From Mesostigma viride (lineage: Eukaryota > Streptophyta > Mesostigmatophyceae > Mesostigmatales > Mesostigmataceae): a stretch of DNA of 48,319 bases. The stretch's first letter is position 1. The number at the start of each line of letters is the position of its first letter. Shown piece after piece: positions 24,585-38,104 of the stretch. A model generated the notes under the pieces. The model was not told where the DNA came from, made no database searches, and saw only the letters and a program-made list of their open reading frames with translations. The position numbers and the translations under genes are program-made. The stretch is taken from positions 1 through 48,319 of the forward strand of contig RPFO01000604.1 in assembly GCA_009746045.1 (NCBI GenBank), read 5' to 3'.

Positions 24585-27500
24585 ATGTACATGTGTGTGC
24601 AGCCGGCCCTTGCGTGCGCGGTGTGTGTACGTTTCTGTGCAGCCGCCCCTTGCGTGCGCGGTGTATGTACGTGTGTGTGCATGCCGGCCCTTGCGTGCAT
24701 GGTGTGTGTACGTGTGTGTGCAGCCGCCCCTTGCGTGCGCGGTGTATGTACATGTGTTTGCACTCGCCCATTGCGTGCGCGGTGTATGTACGTGTGTGTG
24801 CAGCCGCCCCTTGCGTGCGCGGTGGATGTACGTGTGTGCGCACTCGCCCCTTGCGTGCGCGGTGTATGTACGTGTGTGTGCAGCCGCCCCTTGCGTGCGC
24901 GGTGTATGTACATGTGTGTGCATCCTTGTCCTTGCGTGCATGGTGTATGTACATGTGAGTGCCGTCGCCCCAACCGTGCATTGTGTATGTACGTGTGTGT
25001 GCAGCCGCCCCTTGCGTGCATGGTGTGTGTACATGTGTGTGCATCCTTGTCCTTGCGTGCATGGTGTATGTACATGTGTTTGCACTCGCCCCTTGCGTGC
25101 GCGGTGTGTGTACGTGTGTGTGCAGCCGCCCCTTGCGTGCATGGTGTGTGTACATGTGTGTGCATCCTTGTCCTTGCGTGCATGGTGTGTGTACATGTGT
25201 GTGCAGCCGCCCCTTGCGTGCGCGGTGGATGTACATGTGCGGGCAGTTGCCCCTTGCGTGCGCGGTGTATGTACATGTGTTTGCACTCGCCCCTTGCGTG
25301 CGCGGTGTATGTACATGTGTGTGCAGCCGCCCCTTGCGTGCATGGTGTATGTACATGTGCTTGCACTGGCCCCGTGCGTGCGCGGTGTATGTACGTGTGT
25401 GTGCAGCCGCCCCTTGCGTGCGCGGTGTATGTACGTGCGTGTGCAGCCGCCCCTTGCGTGCGCGGTGTATGTACATGTGTGTGCATCCTTGTCCTTGCGT
25501 GCGCGGTGTATGTACATGTGTTTGCACTCGCCCCTTGCGTGCGCGGTGGATGTACATGTGTGTGCAGCCGCCCCTTGCGTGCATGGTTTATGTACATGTG
25601 TGTGCAGTCGCCGGCCCCGTGCGTGCGCAGTGGATGTACGTGTGTGTGCAGCCGCCCCGTGCGTGCATGGTGTGTGTACGTGTGTGTGCAGCAGCCCCTT
25701 GCGTGCGCGGTGTATGTACGTTTCTGTGCATGCCGGCCCTTGCGTGCATGGTGTATGTACATGTGCTTGCACTGGCCCCTTGCGTGCGCGGTGTATGTAC
25801 GTGTGTGTGCAGCCCCCCCTTGCGTGCGCGGTGTATGTACGTGTGTGCGCACTCGCCCCTTGCGTGCGCGGTGTATGTACGTGTGTGTGCAGCCGCCCCT
25901 TGCGTGCGCGGTGTATGTACATGTGTGTGCAGCCGCCCCTTGCGTGTGCGGTGGATGTACATGTGCGGGCAGTTGCCCCTTGCGTGCGCGGTGTATGTAC
26001 ATGTGTTTGCACTCGCCCCTTGCGTGCGCGGTGTATGTACATGTGTGTGCAGCCGCCCCTTGCGTGCATGGTGTATGTACATGTGCTTGCACTGGCCCCG
26101 TGCGTGCGCGGTGTATGTACGTGTGTGTGCAGCCGCCCCTTGCGTGCGCGGTGTATGTACGTGTGTGCGCACTCGCCCCTTGCGTGCGCGGTGTATGTAC
26201 GTGTGTGTGCAGCCGCCCCTTGCGTGCGCGGTGTATGTACATGTGTGTGCATCCTTGTCCTTGCGTGCGCGGTGTATGTACATGTGTTTGCACTCGCCCC
26301 TTGCGTGCGCGGTGTATGTACATGTGTGTGCAGCCGCCCCTTGCGTGCATGGTTTATGTACATGTGTGTGCAGTCGCCCCGTGCGTGCGCAGTGTATGTA
26401 CGTGTGTGTGCAGCCGCCCCTTGCGTGCGTGGTGTGTGTACATGTGAGTGCAGCCGCCCCTTGCGTGCGCGGTGTATGTACGTGTGTGTGCAGCAGCCCC
26501 TTGCGTGCTTTGTGTGTGTACATGTGTGTGAATCCTTGTCCTTGCGTGCATGGTGTGTGTACGTGTGTGTGCAGCCGCCCCTTGCGTGCATGGTGGATGT
26601 ACATGTGAGTGCCGTTGCCCCTTGCGTGCGCGGTGTATGTACGTGTGTGTGCAGCCGTCCCTTAATTGCGTGCGCGGTGTGTGTACGTGTGTGTGCACTC
26701 GCCCCTTGCGTGCGCGGTGTATGTACGTGTGTGCAGCCGCCCCTTGCGTGCGCGGTGTATGCCAGTGTGTGTGCATGCCGGCCCTTGCGTGCAAGGTGGT
26801 GTGTAAGTGTGTGTGCAGCCCCTTGCGTGCATGGTGTATGTACGTGTGTGTGCAGCCGGCCCTTGCGTGCATGGTGTGTGTACATGTGAGTGCAGCCGTC
26901 CCTTCCGTGCATGGTGTGTGTACGTGTGTGTGCAGTTGCCCCTTGCGTGCGCAGTGTATGTACGTGTGTGTGCATGCCGGCCCTTGCGTGCATGGTGTGT
27001 GTACGTGTGTGTGCAGTTGCCCCTTGCATGCGCGGTGTATGTACATGTGAGTGCAGCCGCCCAAGAGTATGTACATGTGAGTGCCGTCGCCCCTAATTGC
27101 GTGCATTGTGTGTGTAAGTGTGTGTGCAGCAGCCCCTTGCGTGCGCGGTGTATGTACGTGTGTGTGCAGCCGCCCCTTGCGTGCATGGTGTATGTCCATG
27201 TGAGTGCCGTTGCCCCTTGCGTGCGCGGTGTATGTACGTGTGTGTGCAGCCGTCCCTTAATTGCGTGCGCGGTGGATGTACATGTGCGGGCAGTTGCCCC
27301 TTGCGTGCGCGGTGTATGTACGTGTGTGTGCAGCCGTCCCTTGCGTGCGCGGTGTATGTACGTGTGTGTGCAGCCGCCCCTTGCGTGCATGGTGAGTGTA
27401 AGTGTGTGTGCAGCAGCCCCTTGCGTGCGCAGTGTATGTACGTGTGTGTGCAGCCGCCCCTTGCGTGCGCGGTGTGTGTATACTGTGTGTGCATGCCGGC

Positions 27501-30500
27501 CCTTGCGTGCATGGTGTGTGTACGTGTGTGTGCAGCCGCCCCTTGCGTGCGCGGTGTGTGTACGTGTGTGTGCACTCGCCCCTTGCGTGCGCGGTGGATG
27601 TACAGGTGTGTGCAGCCGCCCCTTGCGTGCATGGTGTATGTACATGTGTGTGCAGCCGCCCCTTGCGTGCGCGGTGGATGTACATGTGTGTGCAGCCGAA
27701 CCTTGCGTGCATGGTGTGTGTACCTGTGCGTGAAGTCGCTCCTTGCGTGCATGGTGTGTGTACGTGTGTGTGCAGCCGCCCCTTGCGTGCATGGTGTATG
27801 TACATGTGAGTGCCGTTGCCCCTTGCGTGCGCGGTGTATGTACGTGTGTGTGCAGCCGTCCCTTAATTGCGTGCGCGGTGTGTGTACGTGTGTGTGCACT
27901 CGCCCCTTGCGTGCGCGGTGTATGTACGTGTGTGCAGCCGCCCCTTGCGTGCGCGGTGTATGCCAGTGTGTGTGCATGCCGGCCCTTGCGTGCAAGGTGT
28001 GTGTAAGTGTGTGTGCAGCCCCTTGCGTGCATGGTGTATGTACGTGTGTGTGCAGCTGCCCCTTGCGTGCGCGGTGTGTGTACGTGTGTGTGCAGCCGCC
28101 CCGTGGTTGCGCGGTGTATGTACATGTGTGTGCAGTTGCCCCTTGCGTGCGCGGTGTATGTACGTGTGTGTGCAGCCGCCCCTTGCGTGCGCGGTGTAGG
28201 TACGTGTGTGTGCAGCCGCCCCAAGCGTGCGCGGTGTGTGTACATGTGTGTGCAGTTGCCCCTTGCGTGCGCGGTGTATGTACGTGTGTGTGCAGCCGCC
28301 CCGTGGTTGCGCGGTGTATGTACATGTGTGTGCAGTTGCCCCTTGCGTGCGCGGTGTATGTACGTGTGTGTGCAGCCGCCCCTTGCGTGCGCGGTGTAGG
28401 TACGTGTGTGTGCAGCCGCCCCAAGCGTGCGCGGTGTGTGTACATGTGTGTGCAGTTGCCCCTTGCGTGCGCGGTGTGTGTACGTGTGTGTGCAGCCGCC
28501 CCTTGCGTGCGCGGTGTATGTACGTGTGTGTGCAGTTGCCCCTTGCGTGCGCGGTGGTTTTTCGTGTGTGTGCAGCCGGCCCTTGCGTGCGCGGTGTGTG
28601 TACATGTGAGTGCAGCTGCCCCAAGCGTGCGCGGTGTGTGTACATGTGTGTGCAGTTGCCCCTTGCGTGCGCGGTGGATGTACGTGTGTGTGCAGCCGCC
28701 CCTTGCGTGCGCGGTGTATTTACGTGTGTGTGCAGCCGCCCCAAGCGTGCGCGGTGTGTGTACGTGTGTGTGCAGTTGCCCCTTGCGTGCGCGGTGTGTG
28801 TACATGTGTGTGCAGTTGCCCCTTGCGTGCGCGGTGTATGTACATGTGTGTGCAGTTGCCCCTTGCGTGCGCGGTGTATGTACGTGTGTGTGCAGCCGCC
28901 CCTTGCGTGCGCGGTGTAGGTACGTGTGTGTGCAGCCGCCCCAAGCGTGCGCGGTGTGTACATGTGTGTGCAGTTGCCCCTTGCGTGCGCGGTGTGTGTA
29001 CGTGTGTGTGCAGCCGCCCCTTGCGTGCGCGGTGGTGTACATGTGTGTGCAGCTGCCCCAAGCGTGCGCGGTGTGTGTACATGTGTGTGCAGTTGCCCCT
29101 TGCGTGCGCGGTGGATGTACGTGTGTGTGCAGCCGCCCCTTGCGTGCGCGGTGTGGTACGTGTGTGTGCAGCCGCCCCAAGCGTGCGCGGTGTGTGTACG
29201 TGTGTGTGCAGTTGCCCCTTGCGTGCGCGGTGTGTGTACATGTGTGTGCAGTTGCCCCTTGCGTGCGCGGTGTATGTACGTGTGTGTGCAGCCGCCCTTG
29301 CGTGCGCGGTGTGTACGTGTGTGTGCAGCCGCCCCGTGCGCGGTGTGTGTACGTGTGTGTGCAGTTGCCCCTTGCGTGCGCGGTGTGTGTACGTGTGTGT
29401 GCAGCCGCCCTTGCGTGCGGTGTGTGTACGTGTGTGTGCAGCCGCCCCTTGCGTGCGCGGTGGATGTACGTGTGTGTGCAGCCCCTTGCGTGCGCGTGTG
29501 TGTACGTGTGTGTGCAGCGCCCCTTGCGTGCGCGGTGTGTGTACATGTGTGTGCAGTTGCCCCTTGCGTGCGCGGTGGATGTACGTGTGTGTGCAGCCGC
29601 CCCTTGCGTGCGCGGTGTGTACATGTGTGTGCAGCCGCCCCAAGCGTGCGCGGTGTGTGTACGTGTGTGTGCAGTTGCCCCTTGCGTGCGCGGTGTGTGT
29701 ACATGTGTGTGCAGCCCCTTGCGTGCGCGGTGTATGTACGTGTGTGTGCAGCCGCCCTTGCGTGCGCGGTGTGTGTACGTGTGTGTGCAGCCGCCCCGCG
29801 TGCGCGGTGTGTGTACATGTGTGTGCAGTTGCCCCTTGCGTGCGCGGTGGATGTACGTGTGTGTGCAGCCGCCTTGCGTGCGCGGTGTGTGTACGTGTGT
29901 GTGCAGCCGCCCCTTGCGTGCGCGGTGTGTGTACGTGTGTGTGCAGTTGCCCCTTGCGTGCGCGGTGTATGTACATGTGTGTGCAGCCGCCCCTTGCGTG
30001 CGCGGTGTATGTACATGTGTGTGCAGCCGCCCCTTGCGTGCGCGGTGTATGTACGTGTGTGTGCAGCCGCCTTGCGTGCGCGGTGTGTGTACGTGTGTGT
30101 GCAGCCGCCCCTTGCGTGCGCGTGTGTGTACGTGTGTGTGCAGCCGCCCCTTGCGTGCGCGGTGTATGTACATGTGTGTGCAGTTGCCCCTTGCGTGCGC
30201 GGTGTATGTACGTGTGTGTGCAGCCGCCCTTGCGTGCGCGGTGTGTGTACGTGTGTGTGCAGCCGCCCCTTGCGTGCGCGGTGTATGTACGTGTGTGCAG
30301 CCGCCCCTTGCGTGCGCGGTGTATGCGTGTGTGTGCAGCCGCCCTTGCGTGCGCGTGTGTGTACGTGTGTGTGCAGCCCCTTGCGTGCGCGGTGTATGTA
30401 CGTGTGTGTGCAGTTGCCCCTTGCGTGCGCGGTGTGTGTACGTGTGTGTGCAGCCGCCCCTTGCGTGCGCGGTGTATGTACATGTGTGTGCAGTTGCCCC

Positions 30501-33500
30501 TTGCGTGCGCGGTGTATGTACGTGTGTGTGCAGCCGCCCTTGCGTGCGCGGTGTAGTACGTGTGTGTGCAGCCGCCCCAAGCGTGCGCGGTGTGTGTACA
30601 TGTGTGTGCAGTTGCCCCTTGCGTGCGCGGTGTATGTACGTGTGTGTGCAGCCGCCCCTTGCGTGCGCGGTGTATGTACATGTGTGTGCAGTGCCCCTTG
30701 CGTGCGCGGTGTATGTACGTGTGTGTGCAGCCGCCCCTTGCGTGCGCGGTGTGTACGTGTGTGTGCAGCCGCCCGCGTGCGCGGTGTGTGTACATGTGTG
30801 TGCAGTTGCCCCTTGCGTGCGCGGTGTGTGTACGTGTGTGTGCAGCCGCCCCTTGCGTGCGCGGTGGATGTACGTGTGTGTGCAGTTGCCCCTTGCGTGC
30901 GCGGTGGTTACGTGTGTGTGCAGCCGCCCTTGCGTGCGCGGTGTGTGTACATGTGTGTGCAGCTGCCCCGCGTGCGCGGTGTGTGTACATGTGTGTGCAG
31001 TTGCCCCTTGCGTGCGCGGTGGATGTACGTGTGTGTGCAGCCGCCCCTTGCGTGCGCGGTGTAGTACGTGTGTGTGCAGCCGCCCCTTGCGTGCGCGGTG
31101 TGTGTACGTGTGTGTGCAGTGCCCCTTGCGTGCGCGGTGTGTGTACATGTGTGTGCAGTTGCCCCTTGCGTGCGCGGTGTATGTACATGTGTGTGCAGTT
31201 GCCCCTTGCGTGCGCGGTGTATGTACGTGTGTGTGCAGCCGCCCCTTGCGTGCGCGGTGTGGTACGTGTGTGTGCAGCCGCCCCAAGCGTGCGCGGTGTG
31301 TGTACATGTGTGTGCAGTTGCCCCTTGCGTGCGCGGTGTGTGTACGTGTGTGTGCAGCCGCCCCTTGCGTGCGCGGTGGATGTACGTGTGTGTGCAGTTG
31401 CCCCTTGCGTGCGCGGTGGATGTACGTGTGTGTGCAGCCGCCCCTTGCGTGCGCGGTGTGTGTACATGTGTGTGCAGCCGCCCCGCGTGCGCGGTGTGTG
31501 TACATGTGTGTGCAGTTGCCCCTTGCGTGCGCGGTGGATGTACGTGTGTGTGCAGCCGCCCCTTGCGTGCGCGGTGTGTACGTGTGTGTGCAGCCGCCCC
31601 AAGCGTGCGCGGTGTGTGTACGTGTGTGTGCAGTTGCCCCTTGCGTGCGCGGTGTGTGTACATGTGTGTGCAGTTGCCCCTTGCGTGCGCGGTGTATGTA
31701 CGTGTGTGTGCAGCCGCCCTTGCGTGCGCGGTGGATGTACGTGTGTGTGCAGCCGCCCTTGCGTGCATGGTGTGTGTACGTGTGTGTGCAGCCGCCCTTG
31801 CGTGCGCGGTGGATGTACATGTGTGTGCAGTCGCCCCTTGCGTGCGCGGTGTGTGTACATGTGTGTGCAGCTGCCCCTTGCGTGCGCGGTGTATGTACGT
31901 GTGTGTGCAGCCGCCCCTGGTGCGCGGTGTATGTACATGTGTGTGCAGTTGCCCCTTGCGTGCGCGGTGTATGTACGTGTGTGTGCAGCCGGCCCTTGCG
32001 TGCGCGGTGTAGGTACGTGTGTGTGCAGCCGCCCCAAGCGTGCGCGGTGTGTGTACATGTGTGTGCAGTTGCCCCTTGCGTGCGCGGTGTGTGTACGTGT
32101 GTGTGCAGCCGCCCTTGCGTGCGCGGTGGATGTACGTGTGTGTGCAGTTGCCCCTTGCGTGCGCGGTGGATGTACGTGTGTGTGCAGCCGCCCTTGCGTG
32201 CGCGGTGTGTGTACATGTGTGTGCAGCTGCCCCAAGCGTGCGCGGTGTGTGTACATGTGTGTGCAGCCGCCCCTTGCGTGCGCGGTGGATGTACGTGTGT
32301 GTGCAGTTGCCCCTTGCGTGCGCGGTGGATGTACGTGTGTGTGCAGCCGCCCCTTGCGTGCGCGGTGTAGTACGTGTGTGTGCAGCCGCCCCAAGCGTGC
32401 GCGGTGTGTGTACGTGTGTGTGCAGTTGCCCCTTGCGTGCGCGGTGTGTACATGTGTGTGCAGTTGCCCCTTGCGTGCGCGGTGTATGTACATGTGTGTG
32501 CAGTTGCCCCTTGCGTGCGCGGTGGATGTACGTGTGTGTGCAGCCGCCCCTTGCGTGCGCGGTGTAGGTACGTGTGTGTGCAGCCGCCCCAAGCGTGCGC
32601 GGTGTGTGTACATGTGTGTGCAGTTGCCCCTTGCGTGCGCGGTGTGTGTACGTGTGTGTGCAGCCGCCCCTTGCGTGCGCGGTGGATGTACGTGTGTGTG
32701 CAGTTGCCCCTTGCGTGCGCGGTGGATGTACGTGTGTGTGCAGCCGCCCCTTGCGTGCGCGGTGTGTGTACATGTGAGTGCAGCTGCCCCAAGCGTGCGC
32801 GGTGTGTGTACATGTGTGTGCAGTTGCCCCTTGCGTGCGCGGTGGATGTACGTGTGTGTGCAGCCGCCCCTTGCGTGCGCGGTGTAGTACGTGTGTGTGC
32901 AGCCGCCCCAAGCGTGCGCGGTGTGTGTACGTGTGTGTGCAGTTGCCCCTTGCGTGCGCGGTGTGTGTACATGTGTGTGCAGTTGCCCCTTGCGTGCGCG
33001 GTGTATGTACGTGTGTGTGCAGCCGCCCTTGCGTGCGCGGTGTGTACGTGTGTGTGCAGCTGCCCCAAGCGTGCGCGGTGTGTGTACATGTGTGTGCAGT
33101 TGCCCCTTGCGTGCGCGGTGGATGTACGTGTGTGTGCATGCCGGCTTGCGTGCATGGTGTGTGTACGTGTGTGTGCAGCCGCCCCTTGCGTGCGCGGTGT
33201 GTGTACGTGTGTGTGCATGCCGGCCTTGCGTGCATGGTGTGTACGTGTGTGTGCAGCCGCCCTTGCGTGCGCGGTGTGTGTACATGTGAGTGCAGCTGCC
33301 CCAAGCGTGCGCGGTGTGTGTACATGTGTGTGCAGTTGCCCCTTGCGTGCGCGGTGGATGTACGTGTGTGTGCATGCCGGCAATTGCGTGCATGGTGTGT
33401 GTACGTGTGTGTGCAGCCGCCCCTTGCGTGCGCGGTGTGTGTACGTGTGTGTGCACTCGCCCCTTGCGTGCGCGGTGGATGTACATGTGTGTGCAGCCGC

Positions 33501-36500
33501 CCCTTGCGTGCGGTGTATGTACATGTGTGTGCACCGCCCCTTGCGTGCGCGGTGGATGTACATGTGTGTGCAGCCGCCTTGCGTGCGGTGTGTGTACTGT
33601 GTGTGCAGTCGCCCTTGCGTGCGGTGTGTGTACGTGTGTGTGCAGCCGCCCCTTGCGTGCATGGTGTATGTACATGTGAGTGCAGTTGCCCCTTGCGTGC
33701 GCGGTGTATGTACGTGTGTGTGCAGCCGCCCTTGCGTGCGCGGTGTGTGTACGTGTGTGTGCAGCCGCCCCTTGCGTGCGGTGGTGTACCTGTGCGTGCA
33801 GTCGCCCTTGCGTGCGGTGTGTGTACGTGTGTGTGCAGCCGCCCCTTGCGTGCATGGTGTATGTACATGTGAGTGCCGTTGCCCCAAGCGTGCGTGTGTG
33901 TAAGTGTGTGTGCAGCCGCCCTTGCGTGCATGGTGTGTGTACATGTGAGTGCAGCCGCCCTTGCGTGCATGGTGTGTGTACGTGTGTGTGCAGTTGCCCC
34001 TTGCGTGCGCGGTGTATGTACGTGTGTGTGCAGCCGCCCTTGCGTGCGCGGTGTGTGTACATGTGAGTGCAGCCGCCCCAAGCGTGTGTACATGTGTGTG
34101 CAGTTGCCCCTTGCGTGCGCAGTGGATGTACGTGTGTGTGCATGCCGGCTTGCGTGCATGTGTGTGTACGTGTGTGTGCAGCCGCCCCTTGCGTGCGCGG
34201 TGTGTGTACGTGTGTGTGCACTCGCCCCTTGCGTGCGCGGTGTATGTACGTGTGTGCAGCCGCCCTTGCGTGCGCGGTGTATGCGTGTGTGTGCATGCCG
34301 GCCCTTGCGTGCGGTGTGTGTACGTGTGTGTGCAGCCCCTTGCGTGCATGGTGTATGTACGTGTGTGTGCAGCTGCCCCTTGCGTGCGCGGTGTGTGTAC
34401 GTGTGTGTGCAGCCGCCCCTTGCGTGCGCGGTGTAGGTACGTGTGTGTGCAGCCGCCCCAAGCGTGCGCGGTGTATGTATGTGTGTGTGCAGCCGCCCCT
34501 TGCGTGCGCGGTGGATGTACGTGTGTGTGCAGCCCCCCTTTCGTGCGCGGTGTATGTACATGTGAGTGCCGTCGCCCCAAGCGTGCATGTGTGTAAGTGT
34601 GTGTGCAGCAGCCCCTTGCGTGCGCGGTGTATGTACGTGTGTGTGCAGCCGCCCCTGGTGCGCGGTGGATGTACATGTGAGTGGAGCCGCCTTGCGTGCG
34701 CGGTGTATGTACGTGTGTGTGCAGCCGCCCTTGCGTGCGTGGTGTGTGTACATGTGTGCAGCCGCCCCTTGCGTGCGCGGTGTATGTACGTGTGTGTGCA
34801 GCCGCCCTTGCGTGCGCGGTGTGTGTACGTGTGTGTGCAGCCGCCCCTTGCGTGCATGTGTGTGTACAGTGTGTGTGCAGCGCCCCTTGCGTGCGCGTGT
34901 ATGTACGTGTGTGTGCAGCCGCCCCTTGCGTGCGCGGTGTGTGTACTGTGTGTGCAGCCGCCCCTTGCGTGCGGTGTGTGTACGTGTGTGTGCAGCCGCC
35001 CCTTGCGTGCGCGGTGTATGTACATGTGTGTGCAGCCGCCCTTGCGTGCGCGGTGATGTACATGTGTGGGCAGTTGCCCCTTGCGTGCGCGGTGTATGTA
35101 CATGTGTGTGCACCGCCCCTTGCGTGCGCGGTGGATGTACATGTGTGTGCAGCCGCCCCGCGTGCGCGGTGTGTGTACATGTGTGTGCAGCGCCCCGCGT
35201 GCGCGGTGTGTGTACATGTGTGTGCAGTGCCCCTTGCGTGCGCGGTGGATGTACGTGTGTGTGCAGTGCCCCTTGCGTGCGCGGTGTATGTACGTGTGTG
35301 TGCAGCCGCCCTTGCGTGCGCGGTGTGTGTACATGTGAGTGCAGCCGCCCCAAGCGTGTGTACATGTGTGTGCAGTTGCCCCTTGCGTGCGCGGTGGATG
35401 TACGTGTGTGTGCATGCCGGCAATTGCGTGCATGGTGTGTGTACGTTTGTGTGCAGCCGCCCCTTGCGTGCGCGGTGTGTGTACGTGTGTGTGAATCCTT
35501 GTCCTTGCGTGCATGGTGTATGTACATGTGGGTGCAGCCGCCCCTTGCGTGCGCGGTGTATGCCAGTGTGTGTGCATGCCGGCCCTTGCGTGCATGGTGT
35601 GTGTAAGTGTGTGTGCAGCCGCCCGAGCGTGTGTACATGTGTGTGCAGTTGCCCCTTGCGTGCGCAGTGGATGTACGTGTGTGTGCATGCCGGCAATTGC
35701 ATGCATGGTGTGTGTACGTGTGTGTGCAGCCGCCCCTTTCGTGCGCGGTGTGTGTACGTGTGTGTGCACTCGCCCCTTGCGTGCGCGGTGTATGTACGTG
35801 TGTGCAGCCGCCCCTTGCGTGCGCGGTGTATGCCAGTGTGTGTGCATGCCGGCCCTTGCGTGCATGGTGTGTGTAAGTGTGTGTGCAGCCCCTTGCGTGC
35901 ATGGTGTATGTACGTGTGTGTGCAGCCGCCCCTTGCGTGCGCGGTGTGTGTACGTATGTGTGCAGCCGCCCCTTGCGTGCGCGGTGTATGTACGTGTGTG
36001 TGCAGCCGCCCCTTGCGTGCGCGGTGTAGGTACGTGTGTGTGCAGCCGCCCCAAGCGTGCGCGGTGTGTGTACATGTGAGTGCAGCTGCCCCAAGCGTGC
36101 GCGGTGTGTGTACGTGTGTGTGCAGTTGCCCCTTGCGTGCGCGGTGGATGTACGTGTGTGTGCATGCCGGCAATTGCGTGCATGGTGTGTGTACGTGTGT
36201 GTGCAGCCGCCCCTTGCGTGCGCGGTGTGTGTACATGTGTGTGCAGCCGCCCCTTGCGTGCGCGGTGTAGGTACGTGTGTGTGCAGCCGCCCCAAGCGTG
36301 CGCGGTGTGTGTACATGTGTGTGCAGTTGCCCCTTGCGTGCGCGGTGGATGTACGTGTGTGTGCATGCCGGCAATTGCGTGCATGGTGTGTGTACGTGTG
36401 TGTGCAGCAGCCCCTTGCGTGCGCGGTGTGTGTACGTGTGTGTGCACTCGCCCCTTGCGTGCGCGGTGTGTAAGTGTGTGTGCAGCCGCCCCTTGCGTGC

Positions 36501-37990
36501 GCGGTGTATGTCGTGTGTGGCAGCCCCTTGCGTGCGCGGTGTATGTACATGTGTGTGCACTCGCCCCTTGCGTGCATGGTGCATGTATGTATGTGTGTGT
36601 GCAGCCGCCCCTTGCGTGCGCGGTGGATGTACGTGTGTGTGCAGCCACCCCTTTCGTGCGCGGTGTATGTACATGTGAGTGCCGTCGCCCCAAGCGTGCA
36701 TTTTGTGTGTAAGTGTGTGTGCAGCAGCCCCTTGCGTGCGCGGTGTATGTACGTGTGTGTGCAGCCGCCCCGTGGTTGCGCGGTGGATGTACATGTGAGT
36801 GGAGCCGGTCCTTGCGTGCGCGGTGTATGTACGTGTGTGTGCAGCCGCCCCTTGCGTGCGTGGTGTGTGTACATGTAAGTGCAGCCGCCCCTTGCGTGCG
36901 CGGTGTATGTACGTGTGTGTGCAGCCGTCCCTTGCGTGCGCGGTGTGTGTACGTGTGTGTGCAGCCGCCCCTCGCGTGCATGGTGAGTGTAAGTGTGTGT
37001 GCAGCAGCCCCTTGCGTGCATGGTGTGTACGTGTGTGTGCAGTTGCCCCTTGCGTGCGCGGTGTATGTACGTGTGTGTGCAGCCGGCCCTTGCGTGCGCG
37101 GTGTGTGTACATGTGAGTGCAGCCGGCCCTTGCGTGCGCGGTGGATGTACATGTGTGGGCAGTTGCCCCTTGCGTGCGCGGTGTATGTACATGTGTTTGC
37201 ACTCGCCCCTTGCGTGCGCGGTGGATGTACATGTGTGTGCAGCCGAACCTTGCGTGCATGGTGTGTGTACCTGTGCGTGAAGTCGCTCCTTGCGTGCATG
37301 GTGTGTGTACGTGTGTGTGCAGCCGCCCCTTGCGTGCGCGGTGTAGGTACGTGTGTGTGCAGCCGCCCCTTGCGTGCGCGGTGTATGTACGTGTGTGTGC
37401 AGCCGGCCCTTGCGTGCATGGTGTGTGTACGTGTGTGTGCAGCCGGCCCTTGCGTGCGCGGTGGATGTACATGTGTGTGCAGTCGCCCCTTGCGTGCGCG
37501 GTGTAGGTACGTATGTGTGCAGCCGCCCCTTGCGTGCGCGGTGTATGTACGTGTGTGTGCAGCCGCCCCGTGGTTGCGCGGTGTATGTACATGTGTGTGC
37601 AGTTGCCCCTTGCGTGCGCGGTGTATGTACGTGTGTGTGCAGCCGGCCCTTGCGTGCGCGGTGGATGTACATGTGAGTGCAGCCGGCCCTTGCGTGCATG
37701 GTGTGTGTACGTGTGTGTGCAGCCGCCCCTTGCGTGCATGGTGTATGTACATGTGAGTGCAGCCGGCCCTTGCGTGCATGGTGTGTGTACGTGTGTGTGC
37801 AGCCGCCCCTTGCGTGCGCGGTGTATGTACGTGTGTGCGCACTCGCCCCTTGCGTGCGCGGTGTATGTACGTGTGTGTGCAGTTGCCCCTTGCGTGCGCG
37901 GTGGATGTACGTGTGTGTGCAGCCGCCCCTTGCGTGCGCGGTGTGTGTACGTGTATGTGCAGCCGCCCCTTGCGTGCATGTACATGTGTG
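24585..37990 (+). repeat. 40-bp satellite, about 335 copies
   Basis: The unit begins GTGTATGTACGTGTGTGTGC, continues AGCCGCCCCT and ends TGCGTGCGCG. Variants replace AGCCGCCCC with AGTTGCCCC, ACTCGCCCC, ATGCCGGCCC or ATCCTTGTCC. The unit has no stop codon in any of six frames, so very long open frames on both strands are artefacts. Local higher-order structure exists, for example a 200-bp five-unit block repeated from 28,101 to 28,301. Clean 40-mers occur at both ends; the middle has many short deletions. Confidence 0.95.
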
Positions 37991-38104
37991 AAGAAATAAG
38001 CAATAGTGAATGAAATAGTAAAAAGAAAATCATTCCAGCATATGTATGTACAAGTTTTTAGTAGTACACTATGACTATCGTCAAATATAACAATTTTCTA
38101 TATT

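Noticed and set aside
24375-38033. Very long open frames on both strands with Cys/Val-Arg or His-Thr-rich repeats, up to thousands of residues
   Set aside because: The 40-bp unit contains no stop codon in any frame, so length carries no coding signal; all frames and both strands are equally open.
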